From: Gamarada debralockiae
Taxonomy: Eukaryota > Ascomycota > Leotiomycetes > Helotiales > Hyphodiscaceae
NCBI GenBank assembly: GCA_002803225.1
Contig: NXFV01000940.1
Location: 124,001 to 188,000 of the forward strand
Direction of reading: 5' to 3'
DNA length: 64,000 nt
Position numbers and translations under genes: made by a program. Each line of letters opens with the position of its first letter. Within the stretch, counting starts at the first letter, position 1. Shown here piece after piece: positions 45,570 through 57,326 of the stretch. The notes under the pieces are model-generated. The model was not told the origin of the DNA, searched no databases, and saw only the letters and a program-made list of their open reading frames with translations.

Positions 45570-47848
45570 ATGAAGCTTTCTATCTTGGCAATCGTTGGTG
45601 GCTTTGCCACTTATGCCGCAGCTGCACCGGCACATACGCCTTATGTCGTGCATGAGAAACGCTCGACTCAGACTGAAAAATGGTCTCGTCGGCGCGACAT
45701 CAAGCTCAACCGTGACGCCGTCATCCCTATGTTCTTCGGACTTGCTCAACGGAATCTCGAGAATGGGTATGACTTCTTGATGGATGTTTCGCATCCAGAA
45801 AGCAAGAACTACGGCAAACACTGGACAATGGAGAAGGTATTTGAAGCTTCTCAACGCTTAGAAATGGCAGCTGACAAAATTAGATTGCGGACACATTCGC
45901 TCCGTCCACCGAGACTCTCACCACCGTCAAATCATGGCTCACGGAGAGTGGTATCGAAGACGAAAGAATCACGTTGTCCAAAGGCCGCAACTGGCTCAAA
46001 GTCAATGTGAGTCTAATTCTCGGAGTCCTATTTCCTGCTTGGGATTTCTCCAGAGTTTTGAACTCTCTGATTATGTCTTGAGCGTAGACAACTGAAGAGA
46101 CAATGCCACAGCTCCAAATTTTTCCTTGTTAGGCCATACTGACTTCGAGATTTTGCCCTCTAGGTGACTGTTGAAGAGGCTGAATCCCTGCTTCGAACGG
46201 AATATCACGTGTACACCAACGTGCAAACTGGAAATGATCATCTTGCTTGCGATGATTATAGCGTGCCTCCTCATATCTCTGAGCACATTGATTTCATCAC
46301 TCCAACAATCCATTTCGACGCGACAGTCAAGCAGAAGAAACAACGTCGAGATCTCCAAACCAGAGAGATGAAAGTCAAGCCATTCCCAATTCTTCACCCC
46401 AGTCCCGATGCTGCCCCACAACCCCAGGTTACTTACAGTTTGGCGAACTGTTACGAATACATTACTCCTGATTGCCTTCGAGCCTTGTATAACTTCACCA
46501 ACGGCACTCTGTCGCTGTAAGTTGCATCCCAGCTTTTCTTGAAGTGGTCCTCAAATGGCCTAGGTCATCATACGGAATTGTGGAATACACACCCCAGGCT
46601 TATTTGCAAACTGATTTGAATCTTTTCTACTCAAACCTGGCCCGCCAAATTCCCTCTGGTACAGCACCAGCTGTTGATCTCATTGATGGAGCCACTGTCC
46701 AAACCTCCACCCAGAGCTTTGACGATAACGGAGAGTCGGATCTCGATTTGCAGTATGCTATTGCACTAGGTAAGTCTTGGTTACTGTCACGAAATCTAAG
46801 CTAACATGCATGTAGTGTACCCACAAAAAGTCACCCTGTACCAAACTGGCGACTCGGTCGAAGGAGCCTCATTCAACAATTTCCTTGATGCTATCGATGC
46901 CTCATACTGCACTTCAGGAGGTGGAGACAATCCAACATAGTAAGAACTCCCAAGTCTCAACAAAACTTTCATATTTACTCTTCCAGTGATGCAATTTATC
47001 CAGACACAGCATCAGGCGGCTACAAGGGCGCCAAAAACTGCGGAACAATCACTCCCGCATCCGTGATCTCCACCTCATACGGGTACAACGAAGCCGATCT
47101 GACTGCTGCTTACGAGATACGTCAATGCAACGAGTACATGAAGCTCGGCCTTGCTGGTACCACTTTCCTCTACTCATCCGGTGACGACGGCGTAGCGGGC
47201 AACGGTGGTGAATGCTGCACGAAGGCGAAGTGCGCTGGTGGAACCTATAACTCCGGAACCACAGGGACATTCAATCCTTCATTCCCTGCAACTTGCCCAT
47301 ATGTCACCGCAGTTGGCGCTACACAGATCAAGCCCAACACTGCGGTTACTGCGACGGCGCCAGAGGAAGCTTGCCAGACGGTTATCTATTCCGGAGGCGG
47401 ATTCAGCAATGTCTTCGCCATGCCAAGCTACCAGAGCTCTGCCGTCGCGACCTACTTCACATCACACAAGCCTACATATACCGCAACACAATACAACAAC
47501 TCCCAAACAGTGCGTGGGTATCCCGATGTTTCCGCCAACGGTGCAAACTATGTCGTTGCAGTGGACGGCTCTTTGTCGCTTGTATATGGCACTTCTGCGT
47601 CGTCTCCAGTCTTTGGCTCGATCATCACTTTGATTAATGAGCAGAGAGTCAACGCTGGTAAATCCGCTGTAGGATTCATCAACCCGACGCTTTATGCTAA
47701 TCCGGCCGCGTTCAATGACATCACCAGCGGTGGTAATCAAGGTTGTGGGACTGCGGGCTTCACAGCTGTTGCTGGATGGGATCCTGTGACTGGGTTGGGT
47801 ACGCCGAATTACAGCGAGTTGCTTTCGGTATTCATGGCTCTTGCATGA
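45570..47848 (+). CDS. Secreted sedolisin (S53) tripeptidyl peptidase
   Basis: Acid serine-carboxyl peptidase. The start at 45570 gives a signal peptide (MKLSILAIVGGFATYAAAAPA), then a pro-kumamolisin propeptide split by introns: MEK/IADTFAPSTETL (intron about 45838-45883) and LKVN/VTVEEAESLL. The catalytic core shows ESDLD (about 46734; Glu and Asp of the triad), YSSGDDGVAGN (oxyanion Asp) and GTSASSP (from 47588; nucleophile Ser). The C-terminus GWDPVTGLGTPNY is the calcium-site end of the family. Further introns lie near 46518, 46770 and 46940. All catalytic residues are present. Expected in extracellular protein digestion at low pH. Confidence 0.93.
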
Positions 47849-48252
47849 ACTGACGTAACAATATCTGACAGTAGGAGCATAAGTCTCTTCCATATGACAT
47901 TAGGGAGACTAGGGGAGAAACCTGTATTTAAACTTGCCTTCCCATATCTTTGCTTCGAATCTACTTCTCGCGACGTCTCTCGTCATCAGACTGCAAGCTC
48001 TGCCCTAATTCCGCCCAAACTTTTTCACCTTGAAATTTTCACATGATGTGAGCACGTGGTAAAGTAACCACTGATGACAGGATCAAACACAGCCTATGTT
48101 TGTAGCGCGGAGGGAAAACAAACGCAATGGTCCGAGGGGTGCTAACTAGAAACAAAAGCAAATGCTAGTCTAGTACCATCGCAGCTCTCAAGCTGAACAT
48201 CGACAGGGACTTTGGATGATCCGACGGTGAAACGAAACTACTGCACGCCAAC

Positions 48253-50146
48253 TTGACTTCACTAGCTCTCTCTAGCTCTCTAGCAACACACCAACATTAC
48301 ATCGCTTCATCGCATATTTGGAGATCGCAGAATGATCCCCAGCCGATTTTCGTTGATGGACAGACGTTCAATGTCATTATAAATTTGAGGAACGCTCTGC
48401 GCAACTTGCGAGAACAGATCAGAGTAGCTACGCTGTGGGTTGATGCTATTTGTATCAGTCAACAAGATGTCGAGGAGCTCAATAAGTAAGTGAGCTTGAT
48501 GGGCTCGATTTACACCATTGCGAGGCACACCGTCGTCTACCTTGGAGAGTCGGACGAGCAAATCGACAAGGTTCTCAAATATGTATCTCTTCAAAATGGG
48601 AGTGCGAATGAAACCAGTGTCCCAACTGCTTCTCCGGGAGAAAGATGCACTTTCGGTTTCCAAATATCGCTCAATGGACCTGATCCGACTCGTAGCAATA
48701 GATATTTTGGCTCAGCGATAGTTCAACCGAGTTTAGTTATTTCAAGAGCTAGTTCTGTCACAAGATCCTTGGGCTTAGTGTGGTACCCATCAGCTGAAAT
48801 GGGCATCTCTTTGCGACTTCCTCATCAGCAGAAAGCAGAAGCTCACTTCTATTCCTCTAGAGCCTTTCCACAAGACCCACCAGGTCATCAAAGCGGGGAG
48901 TTTAAACGCCTTCGGACTCTGACTGACGCACGTGCCAAATACCAACTTGGTCTTTTACAAGGGCAGCCTCGGCTGACGCTCATGGAACTATTGCTTTCAC
49001 GCCGTGGACTTGGGGTTCCTGATCCTCGCTACATCATCTACGGCCACCTGGGCGTCGCTGGCCTACCATCTATTTCCACCGAGGCCGGTAGGAGGGGAAA
49101 GCAGGCGGGTTTCAAATGTTGACTGAACCAACTATTCAAAGACACCGGCACAGGTTATGAATGAGTTCGCAAATGATGTACTTGAATGGTCACAAAAGTA
49201 TGCTATCTTCATACATGTAGAGGATGTCGACCCTTCAACGACGGGAATGTCTTGCGTTTTGGGCTCCGGCCAGTTATTCTTAGAATGGAATGCTACCTTT
49301 CCAGGATTGTTCCATGACTCAAAGCTCATGAATTCTATCTTATGAGCAGAATATTTCAGACAGGTTGAGGGATTGCTAACTCTGCGATCTGCTATAAAAT
49401 TGGACTATAGAAGGACCAGTGCAAATTCCTCAGGGGACCAACTTGCAACAGTGGATGTCAGAATTCTCCGCGCACGGGCCAAAATCACCAATATCTCACC
49501 CAAAATCGCTCACTTCACGGCCTTATAACTCTATAAATTTATATTATAAAAGCACTTGACATTAATAGTACGAGTTTAATCAGACCTTTAGCATAGATTT
49601 TGTATATAAAGCTTATCTTGAAACGTATAAAGTTAAGAGTTATTCAAGAATTCCAATTTCGCTAATAAATTTATGGTATAGAACCTTATATTCTTGGATA
49701 ATGTTAGAAGTAGAGCTTTCTAATTATTATAATTAATAAAACCTAGAGTTTAGATCCATTCTTATGTAAAACTTTACATTTAAAGCAAAATAATTAGGGA
49801 ATGCTTTTTTATGGATGTGCAAAGTAAGTGGTTTTTGGTGTGTTTTTCGTCTAATTTGGAGGGGTGCGCGGAGAATTCTGACACCCACTGTTGCTTGACG
49901 CCAATTAAATTCCAACAAAAGAGGGAATATTCAAGTACCAGAACCCCTGTCTATCAGCTTCTACCCGACTCGCGTTTGCTGGTCGTTGTAGGAGAGGGTA
50001 TGGATGTCATCAAGAATGTCAGTCGGGTGATCGAATGGGACACATCGGAACTCATCGACTTAGGTAAACACGAGGCCATATTTGCCAAAGACTTTGGGAC
50101 TTATTATGAATCCGCCGCTAATGTACTGGAAGTAGAGAAGATATAG
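48253..50146 (+). pseudogene. HET-domain gene inactivated by RIP-like stops and a transposon
   Basis: Heterokaryon-incompatibility (HET) family, normally a cell-death or non-self response module. Readable motifs: FVDGQTFNVIINLRNAL, LWVDAICISQQDVEELNK, then a TAA where Gln is expected, VSLMGSIYTIARHTVVYLGES, and in another frame F-x-RV-x-LFQELVLSQDPW with TAG stops at expected Trp and Gln sites (48718-48775). LLSRRGLGVPDPRYIIYGHLG and HVEDVDPS follow. After the insertion at 49446-49893, TPIKFQQKREYSS and YQLLPDSRLLVVVGEGMDV complete the C-terminal half. The gene is dead. Confidence 0.82.
49446..49893. mobile_element. 448-bp transposon with ~30-bp inverted repeats (MITE-like)
   Basis: Left end CAACAGTGGATGTCAGAATT continuing CTCCGCGCAC; the right end is its inverted copy with one mismatch (A/G). 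A 4-bp direct repeat CTTG flanks it (49442-49445 and 49894-49897). The interior is AT-rich and non-coding. Removing the element and one CTTG copy leaves the flanking HET reading frame continuous (QGTNL/TPIKF), which fixes its boundaries. The superfamily is not identified. Confidence 0.88.
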
Positions 50147-50825
50147 CGATAGGTGATGAAGCTTTATTCCGGGACTATCGGTCCAGAGATACTGAAACTG
50201 GGACAAGCAAAGTTTCAGTGTTTTCGAAACCGGACTTTTTTCTCAAATTCGAATGCCATAAAAATTCCTAGTCAGACTGTACGCGGATCAGTATTTATGA
50301 TCACCTGTTTTCCCATGCTTTCAAGGTGAAGACCCGATCGATACTTGCTGAGCGCCGCATCACTCCTTTCGAAAGTAGCCGATACGCAGTGTTTCCAATA
50401 GTAGAGCTTATTGTTTAGTGCAACGTATATAATAACTTGCAGTTTAGAGATTTTGAGACTGCTAATAAGTAGTGTAATAGTCTAGAGCTTAGAAAATCTA
50501 ATATAATTTAAGTTATATTATTAGAGGGTTGAAGGGTAGGGTCAAGAATCGCTTAGGTTGTTTAATTAGGTTCCCACCCTAACTTGGATTGCTTCTTAAA
50601 CCACCAAAACAGACATAAAAAGAAGCTATTTATAGTAATTTACTCCTCTAATATATGCTTTCTATTGATCTAGAAATCATTATATTTAGTTAGGCAGTTA
50701 TTAAATAAATAATTATTAAAAACTAAGCGGAGCCTCAACATGTGACTATTAGTAAACCCTAAAGAGCCTAATTCTTACTGCTATAAAAAACCTACTATTA
50801 ATAACATTAATACTATATCTCCTAA
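50147..50825. other. AT-rich region, no gene seen
   Basis: Low-GC sequence (50400-50820) between the HET relic and the LTR-like repeat; probably old mobile-element remains. No open frame worth reporting. Confidence 0.45.
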
Positions 50826-51313
50826 TGTAACAAGAGCCTAGGTCTAGGCTTTAAGGAGATCTGCCTTAGGTCTGCGGAGGCCCCAAAGGACTGGAATAAG
50901 GCTTAGGTCTTGAAGGAGTAGTCTAGGCCTGTAGGACTCTAAGGGACTGATCTGGACCTACGGAAGCCCTGAAGGCCTGGAAGGCTATGAAGAACAGGAT
51001 GGCCTAGGAACTCGAGATCTAGACCTCGGTAACTTCCGAAGGGATCGGAAACGCTAATACTAGCTCGTATAAAGCTAGCAGCTAGTATAGCTCCTATACG
51101 GAGCTAGTAGCTAAGAATAGAGTATAAGTAAGGGTTATTGACCTTCCTTGAAGGAAGGCAAGCTTGAGTTTCTTATTCACAAGTGTATAAGTACTACAGA
51201 ACCTATTTTCGACCACTACGAATGCAACCACTATTCCCTCTTTTACTGAAGTGCTACTTCTCTAATATATTGTGACCCCTCCTGTTGCCCCCTAGCTACC
51301 TGTAGCTATTACA
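50826..51313 (-). repeat. LTR-like dispersed repeat, copy 1
   Basis: Bounded by TGTAAC...ATTACA (TG...CA ends), 488 bp. Read on the minus strand it matches the plus-strand repeat at 56240 over most of its length: the opening TGTAATAGCT, the AGGAGGGGTCAC-like segment, an AAGCTTGCCTTCC-type segment, and the C/T-rich phrases with CCTAGACTACTCC and AGTCCCTTAGAGTCC. The flanks show no clear 5-bp duplication. Confidence 0.78.
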
Positions 51314-51382
51314 TGACCTGTCCCACGTGACCATTCCCTACACTGTAACTCTCTGCGATCCAGGTTACTAATCCATATGTTC

Positions 51383-53798
51383 TTATATTCTCGTTCTCTG
51401 AATAGACTTGAAGTGGACACGTCCGTCTTCAATCTTTAACACATGCACGGGCACTTTAAGTTTCAGCGTTTCTTCTCCAGGCAGATTCATTGGCGCAGAG
51501 AACCCAGCAACATGTGAGACCTCCTTTCCGCAGGTCGGACACTTCCATTGTTTCCTAAGGTCCGCACTACCGGATTCATTCCCGCTATCAAGAGCCTTTA
51601 TGCATACGTTACAGAATTGATGGTCGCACGGTCGGATTCTAGTAGAACATGTCAGTAAACATTACGCTCTGTCTTTCATTTATCATTAGTTGGCCTACAT
51701 GCAGTCGCACAGTCTTGTCGCACACTCCTTACACATACTCGGCTTCGAGGGGTCGAATGACGACTCCGTTGCTACACCCTTCACCTTGTCCATTGCACTC
51801 ACAGAGATCACGTTTTCGAAGTCACCTCCGTCCACCCGATTATCAACTTGCTCTTCAATAACAAAGAAGGGCATGTTTGCCTTCGTGTATGCCGCGGCCT
51901 CAATTGGTGGTGGCTGTGGCACGATGTGGGTAACTGCTTCGCAGCTGGCTGGGTCAAGAATGTGTATGTGGGCCAAGCGGGCCGCTTCGGTATTCCAAAT
52001 GCGATCTGGGTAGGAATCACGGTATATGTCCTGGACTAGAAATATAATATTTAGCCGCAGACGAGAATAGTAAAACACTGTTACTAAGGAGAACGAAATT
52101 GAAAAGCGCCTACCTAATTTGCCTCCTGCCGCTAAACCCATTGCCTTTAAGTCTTTCGTAGCGATCATGACGCTAGAATCGTCTGGCCTTGTCGGGAAGG
52201 GCAGGTTTGTCTGGGTGGGTGTGCCAGTTCCCTGTCCTGACCCTCCATAACTGGCATCACCAAACATATCAAAGTCCATATCGTTTGATTGGGCAGCAAA
52301 GGTTCCTGTCTGGTAAATCACTTCTGGCGTATGCGGTGGGCTCCCATATTGGTGCGGCGCACTGTGGGATATCGGACCGCATGCGCCATAGGAAGGCGCA
52401 CTGAGGGACGGCCCTAGGTCAAGGCCTCCTAGGCTAGGTAGATGTCTCGTGTACTCTATGTGTGGGTAGGTAGCCTAGCCGAAATCAGACGCTACACATT
52501 TTGAAGGAATTATTAGCATACCTTAATATGTGTCTCATTATTTTGAGGATCTCCAGTCAGGTCCAAGATCACATACGGTACGGAATCTGTTGGGTTTGCC
52601 GGATAAGATCTGATTTTGTCACCCGGGAGTAGGGAGAGTTCCGCGGGTGTCTTCAGCTCATCTAAACGTCTTGACCAGTCAAAAGAGGCAGTGGAGATTC
52701 TTTGTTCTGTGTCCTCTCGAGGTTCTTTGAGCCAAACCCGTAACTTTTCCTGGTATGAAGGAATTATTTCGATTTGAAGGCCGCCGTGTTTTTCTTCTCC
52801 GGTCTTTTGGCCTTCCACGGTGTATCCTGATCCCACTATGAGCTCATTAGTCAACATCCATCAGAAGGTTTCCAAAATTGTTGTTTCCATGTACTCACAG
52901 GGCATTGCTACAAACTGCCTGACTATTCCGGGAGCTACACAGATGCCATCCAACCACTGCTGACCGGGAACGACAATGTAGTCTTGAAGTGGATCTGATC
53001 CGTCTATCGCCTCTATTCTTTCATCTCTAGTAAGACCAGAAACTGCATTGACGCGCCCAACAAATACGCGCAATGCGTATTTCTGTCCATATGGAGCTTT
53101 GAAGTCGATCCACAAAGCCTCTCTCTGCCACATTGGCAGGAACACACCACCTTGGTGCACGATTTTACTCGGGAGGGAGTCGGCATAGGCGTTGACGTTG
53201 AAGAGTGGAAAGGCGCCAAGAGAGGCAGGAAGTTGATGCAATTTATCATCATCGGGCATTCTGACCGTGCGATGGAATGTGATTTTAAGGCCTCTCCCAT
53301 CTGTCAGGTTATATATTGTGGTTCCATTGCCATTCTCCCAATTTTCGCCGATGTTGAGTTTGAATTCTGCCCCAAACTGTTGATTTGTAAAGGCGATGAG
53401 CGGATCATCAATGTTGACGTATTTCCCACCTTCGGAAGGCTGTCCTTCGACTATTTCGATCTCTTCAAATGGGTGCACCACCGTTTTCTTAGAATCATGG
53501 AAAAACCGTTGTTCCCCGTGAACTAACGATTCAGGCGATTCATAGCCCAAAGCTGACGAATGTTAGTACAAGCCTCCACAGAACAAGGCGGTTAGATGGT
53601 GAACAGACCAGTCAATTTCCCCCAAAGCGCAGAAAGTGAGGCATTCCTGGGCAAAGAAATCCTCTCCGTAAAGGTTCCATTGTTGTTATCGTAAGTCTCT
53701 TCCGCTTCATAAGCCGAACCCAAGCTCTTTCGTAGCCCATCGACGATGATTTGAACGAAGGACACTTCGCTAGAGTCAAGTTGGGACTCCTCTGCCAT
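51383..53798 (-). CDS. Gene A: beta-grasp-like N-terminus, conserved core and RING finger
   Basis: Starts at 53798 (MAEESQLDSS; an in-frame Met at 53840 is possible). The first exon, VQIIVDGLRKSLGS...FTERISLPRNASLSALWGKL, has the layout of a ubiquitin-like beta-grasp fold. An intron leads to LGYESPESLV, RFFHDSKKTVVHPFEE, FPLFNVNAYADSLPS, GVFLPMWQREALWIDF and QDYIVVPGQQWLDGICVAPG; the next intron joins FVAMPL to GSGYTVEGQKTGEE. The C-terminal exon pair makes a RING, C-KEC..CDC-IIRPC-D-H-QFC-NVC then W-K-CPTC (the CDC/IIRPC intron has a GTAGGC donor), and ends FSAPMNLPGEE. One exon join near 52330-52530 is uncertain. Probably a RING-type ubiquitin ligase carrying its own ubiquitin-like part; target unknown. 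Confidence 0.78.
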
Positions 53799-53840
53799 CC
53801 TGATATCGCGACTGGAGCTACTTTTGTCGAAGATGCACAC

Positions 53841-54699
53841 GAATCCTTAGGAGAGTTCGATCAGACCGAAAACTTTCTCAAGTATCAAACTGAATTATGA
53901 CTTGGGCCTTTCACAACGCTTTCATATATTAATGAGTCGGATTCTTCAACCAAGCGAGAGCTCAGCCGCACTCAGCCTCGTTGCTGCCTGGACACCCTTG
54001 CAACCCTACACTCGGCACAGCTCCCCAAGGTTCTTGTTCATAGCTGTTGACTTACGAGCGATATAGCTGCCTCGAAAGCAGGATTCCACTAAAAGAGCAT
54101 GAAAGAGGAACAGGCGAAACAGGAGGGCGCAAAATAATATGATGGCGGGCGCAATTGAAAACCGTGTGTCCTCGCGAAAACCCCAGGAACATCAAAAAGC
54201 TCTAGGTTTTCGCACTTGCATATCAATTTCGAAAATTGCTAGAATTTAATAATTTTGGTTGACAAGATATAAAAGAAGTATACGCCTCTATTAAACTGAT
54301 TTTCGTAGAAAATGAGTCTGGACCGCTTTTACTCTGGTTTTCTGAATGACTGTCCCAAATATTCGCTTAAAATTGAACGATTCTCAATTGCGCCGCGCCG
54401 GCCTTCGCAGCTTCTTCAACACTATCCATTCTTAACCACGTATATTGATATCGGCCATCATTGTGCGAGACGAAGCTAGTCCCTTTCCTGTCTGCCTCAG
54501 TTATACAATCCTTCACGTGGCCCCCCGCACGAGCCATATTTGACGGCGAGACGTCAACAGCCTGATTCGTAACGACCTCAAGCAACGCCGGCTGATTTTC
54601 TTGTGCTGATCGTCTTCTTAATATTGAGCATAGAAGATACCGCAGTATCTCTCCTTACATCATTGTCAATTCAAAAGAAGATTGGTGAAGCGTTTCAAT
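53841..54699. promoter_or_regulatory. Divergent promoter of genes A and C
   Basis: About 860-900 bp between the two starts. A minus frame at 54585-54367 reads like protein (GHVKDCITEADRKGTSFVS, VEEAAKAGAAQLRIV) but lacks an ATG start and may be a relic or a small gene with an unseen first exon. AT-rich at 54230-54310. Confidence 0.4.
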
Positions 54700-56244
54700 A
54701 TGTCCTTTGGCTTCAGCGTCGGAGATATTGTCCTCCTCAGCCAGCTCGCATACAACCTGTACTCGAACGTAACATCAGGAAGACGTGGCGCCGGCCGCGA
54801 TCTCAAGGAACTCGAAGATGTCCTTTTTGGACTTCGCTGCGCCTTAGATCACCTAGGTAGAGTTGCCAGCGACATCTCGGCCACAGCTTCCAACCAAGAT
54901 ATGTTCCCGAGCGATATACGGGAAAAATTGAACCTTATGATCGCTTCTTGTGGCTCGACGCTCCAAGAACTAGATTTGGTGACGCGGAAATACAGAGATG
55001 GCATCAAGCCGGCCGATAAGGACGCGATCGAGGAAGAAAATGCGCCACTAAAGAATCAAATCAAAATGCGTATCGCGCGAGCCTCACAATTGAAGCGAAA
55101 CCTCGAGATTAATTTCGCGAAGGTACGCTGGGATATGAAGCGGCAGTCTTTTCAGGAATATAGGGAGAAGCTCCAAGCACATGTAGACGCGATCAATACT
55201 GTCTTAAATACATTATTATGGTGTGGATATCCCAAATCCCCATTCAACGGTTACGTCAACTAAATAATTCCTAGGTCCACGACCCACCGTATAGAGACCA
55301 GTGGCGAAGTTAACTCTGCACACACGAAAGGGCTGCTTACTCAATCATTACAAAGTAACCAATCCCTTTTAAAGCTGGTTGAGGATATCCACGACATACT
55401 ACTCGACTCAAATCGCCGTTTGCCACTACGGATGAAAGCGCCAGGACCTCCAGCGGCGCACTTAAGAGGGGTCGACCATCTTTTAGGGCCAAGTGGAGGA
55501 GTAGCCGGCGAGCTGGCACTGTTTGGGCCGGATGTCCAAACAGTGGATGCTTATTACGGAACAACGATGCATATGGTCCTGGATGAATCCCCCGAACCTC
55601 TTGAAAATATCCAAATATTACAAGCTGCCACTGCGACAGCCCCAACGCCCTTACAGTATGACACCTCGCCGTCCTTAAGCATAGCCGACAAACCAGTACA
55701 GAGGCTTTCTAGCGCGATAGTCGAGCTGAACCGCCAGCGACAGTTGACCGGATCGAAGGAGTTTGAACTACGAAAGCATCAACTCTCAGCACAAGTACCA
55801 GTTATTAAGCCCTCTTTCCTTAAACTCGAACTACCCACTATTGGCCAGCTCCGTGACGGCCTTACTTACATATTTCGCCCTTCCACACAAAGAACGGTAC
55901 GCCAACTAGAGCCGAGCTTGGCCGAGCGAGAACATGAGATTATTCGCTGGACACAGGGGCTTGGCCACTTTGTCAAGTCGTTTGTGTCGACCTCAACATC
56001 ACCGTTGAAGCGGAAAGCTGAAAACCAGGATCAAGAAAGTGACGTGGTTGATCTCCTAGTGCACTTGAATGAATCCATTGAGAAGAGCAATACAAAGATA
56101 AGAGAGCTCTTTTATCAAGCTTCAGGGCATGCGCAGATTGACGATGCTCTAAATCAACTTCAGATAACATCAAGGTCTGTAAGGGTAATGAAGGAGATCG
56201 AAGAGTTTGAGGATATGAGAGAGGAATGGAGGGACGAGATGTAA
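54700..56244 (+). CDS. Gene C: STAND/NLR-type fungal N-terminal domain protein
   Basis: Two exons, 54700-55220 and 55275-56244, 496 residues. The start MSFGFSVGDIVLLSQLAYNLYSNV and the following helices (LKELEDVLFGLRCALDHLG, REKLNLMIASCGSTLQEL) are the helical N-terminal domain seen at the front of fungal STAND/NLR-like and ankyrin proteins. No nucleotide-binding or repeat domain follows. The second half is long and helical (VELNRQRQLTGSKEFELRK, LLVHLNESIEKSNTKIRE). The ATG at 54700 lacks any competing upstream ATG in frame. Head to head with gene A. The last codons and stop fall in the LTR-like repeat that begins at 56240, so the natural C-terminus was probably lost. Confidence 0.8.
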
Positions 56245-56712
56245 TAGCTATAGGTAGCTGGAGGGCAGCAGGAGGGATCACAGTATATCAGAGAAGTAGC
56301 AGTTCTGTGAAAGGAGAAGTAGTTATTGTATCAATAGTAGGGTTCTTGAGTATTGGTACACTTTAAATAATAAACTCAAGCTTGCCTTCCCACAAGTAGG
56401 TCAGCAAGCCTTACTTATACTTTACTCCCAGCTACTATATGCACATGCTAGCTGTACTAGCTACTGACTATATAGCTGACTGTGCGCAAGCATTTCTGAA
56501 CCCTCCAGGGTCTCCAAGGTCTCTGTAACCTAGACTATCCCTTCAGGGTCTAGGCTCTTATTACAATGGCCTTCTAGGCCTTCGGGGCTTCTGTAGGGTC
56601 AGATCAGTCCCTTAGAGTCCCTACGGTCCTAAACTACTCCTCCAATGCCTAGGCCCTATTCCAGCCCTTCGAGGTTTCCGTAGTCTCAATCCACTTCCTA
56701 GGGTCCTTGTAA
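56240..56712 (+). repeat. LTR-like dispersed repeat, copy 2 (inverted relative to copy 1)
   Basis: Starts TGTAATAGCTATAGG directly at the end of gene C and follows copy 1 in reverse orientation through AGCAGGAGGGATCAC, AAGCTTGCCTTCCCAC, GTCTAGGCTCTTATTAC and CAGTCCCTTAGAGTCC. The right boundary is less sure (TCCTTGTAA near 56712). No retroelement coding sequence lies beside it, so it resembles a solo LTR or a truncated element. Confidence 0.75.
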
Positions 56713-57326
56713 ATCTGCTCATATTATAGAATCACTGTATTGTACTTTTCTGAAATTTACACTCCCCCGTCCCTTCTATTAAAAGACTGTAGGTCCCTTC
56801 TGCCTTGCAACAATCATTCTATAGAACATCCACGAGGGCTGCTTGCCGTACTTGTGCTGAAGGAATTCGCGACTATATCGATCGCTTTTATCCTCTTTGA
56901 CTATAACCTAAGATTGTGTATGTACTCCTCTATGTGCCTAAATCTTGTCTGAAAAATCTATTATATCAGGCGCTCGGGGTCTATGGGATTCCTTGTTCTT
57001 CCACTGGAATGTTTGCTACTCCCAACCTTGTAGGCGTTGAACCTTCTCCATTTAGGATTTGCGCTTAGTCATCCAACCAGCTGCAGCATCTTCTCTACCA
57101 GAACCTATCAACTACCAGTTCAGGATATGACGGAGAAATCCCAGCTTCCTTCCAAAGCTTTGAAACGGTCAACCATGGGCTGGGCTACATTCGCACATGC
57201 GCAACACAGACAATGCAATCTCTCTCCCCCCGGTCTCCCGTTGCCGATCATCCCTTACCCGTTGAAACTTATCAAGGGCTATATTGCAGTTTGTTCCTTA
57301 ACCATTCCTACTATATAATTCATTGA
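56713..57326. other. Intergenic, no gene seen
   Basis: About 610 bp between the repeat and the 3' end of gene B. No coding signal recognised. Confidence 0.45.

Noticed and set aside
50826..56712. A single full-length LTR retrotransposon spanning the two repeats
   Set aside because: The copies are inverted relative to each other, and the DNA between them encodes host-type genes, not gag/pol.
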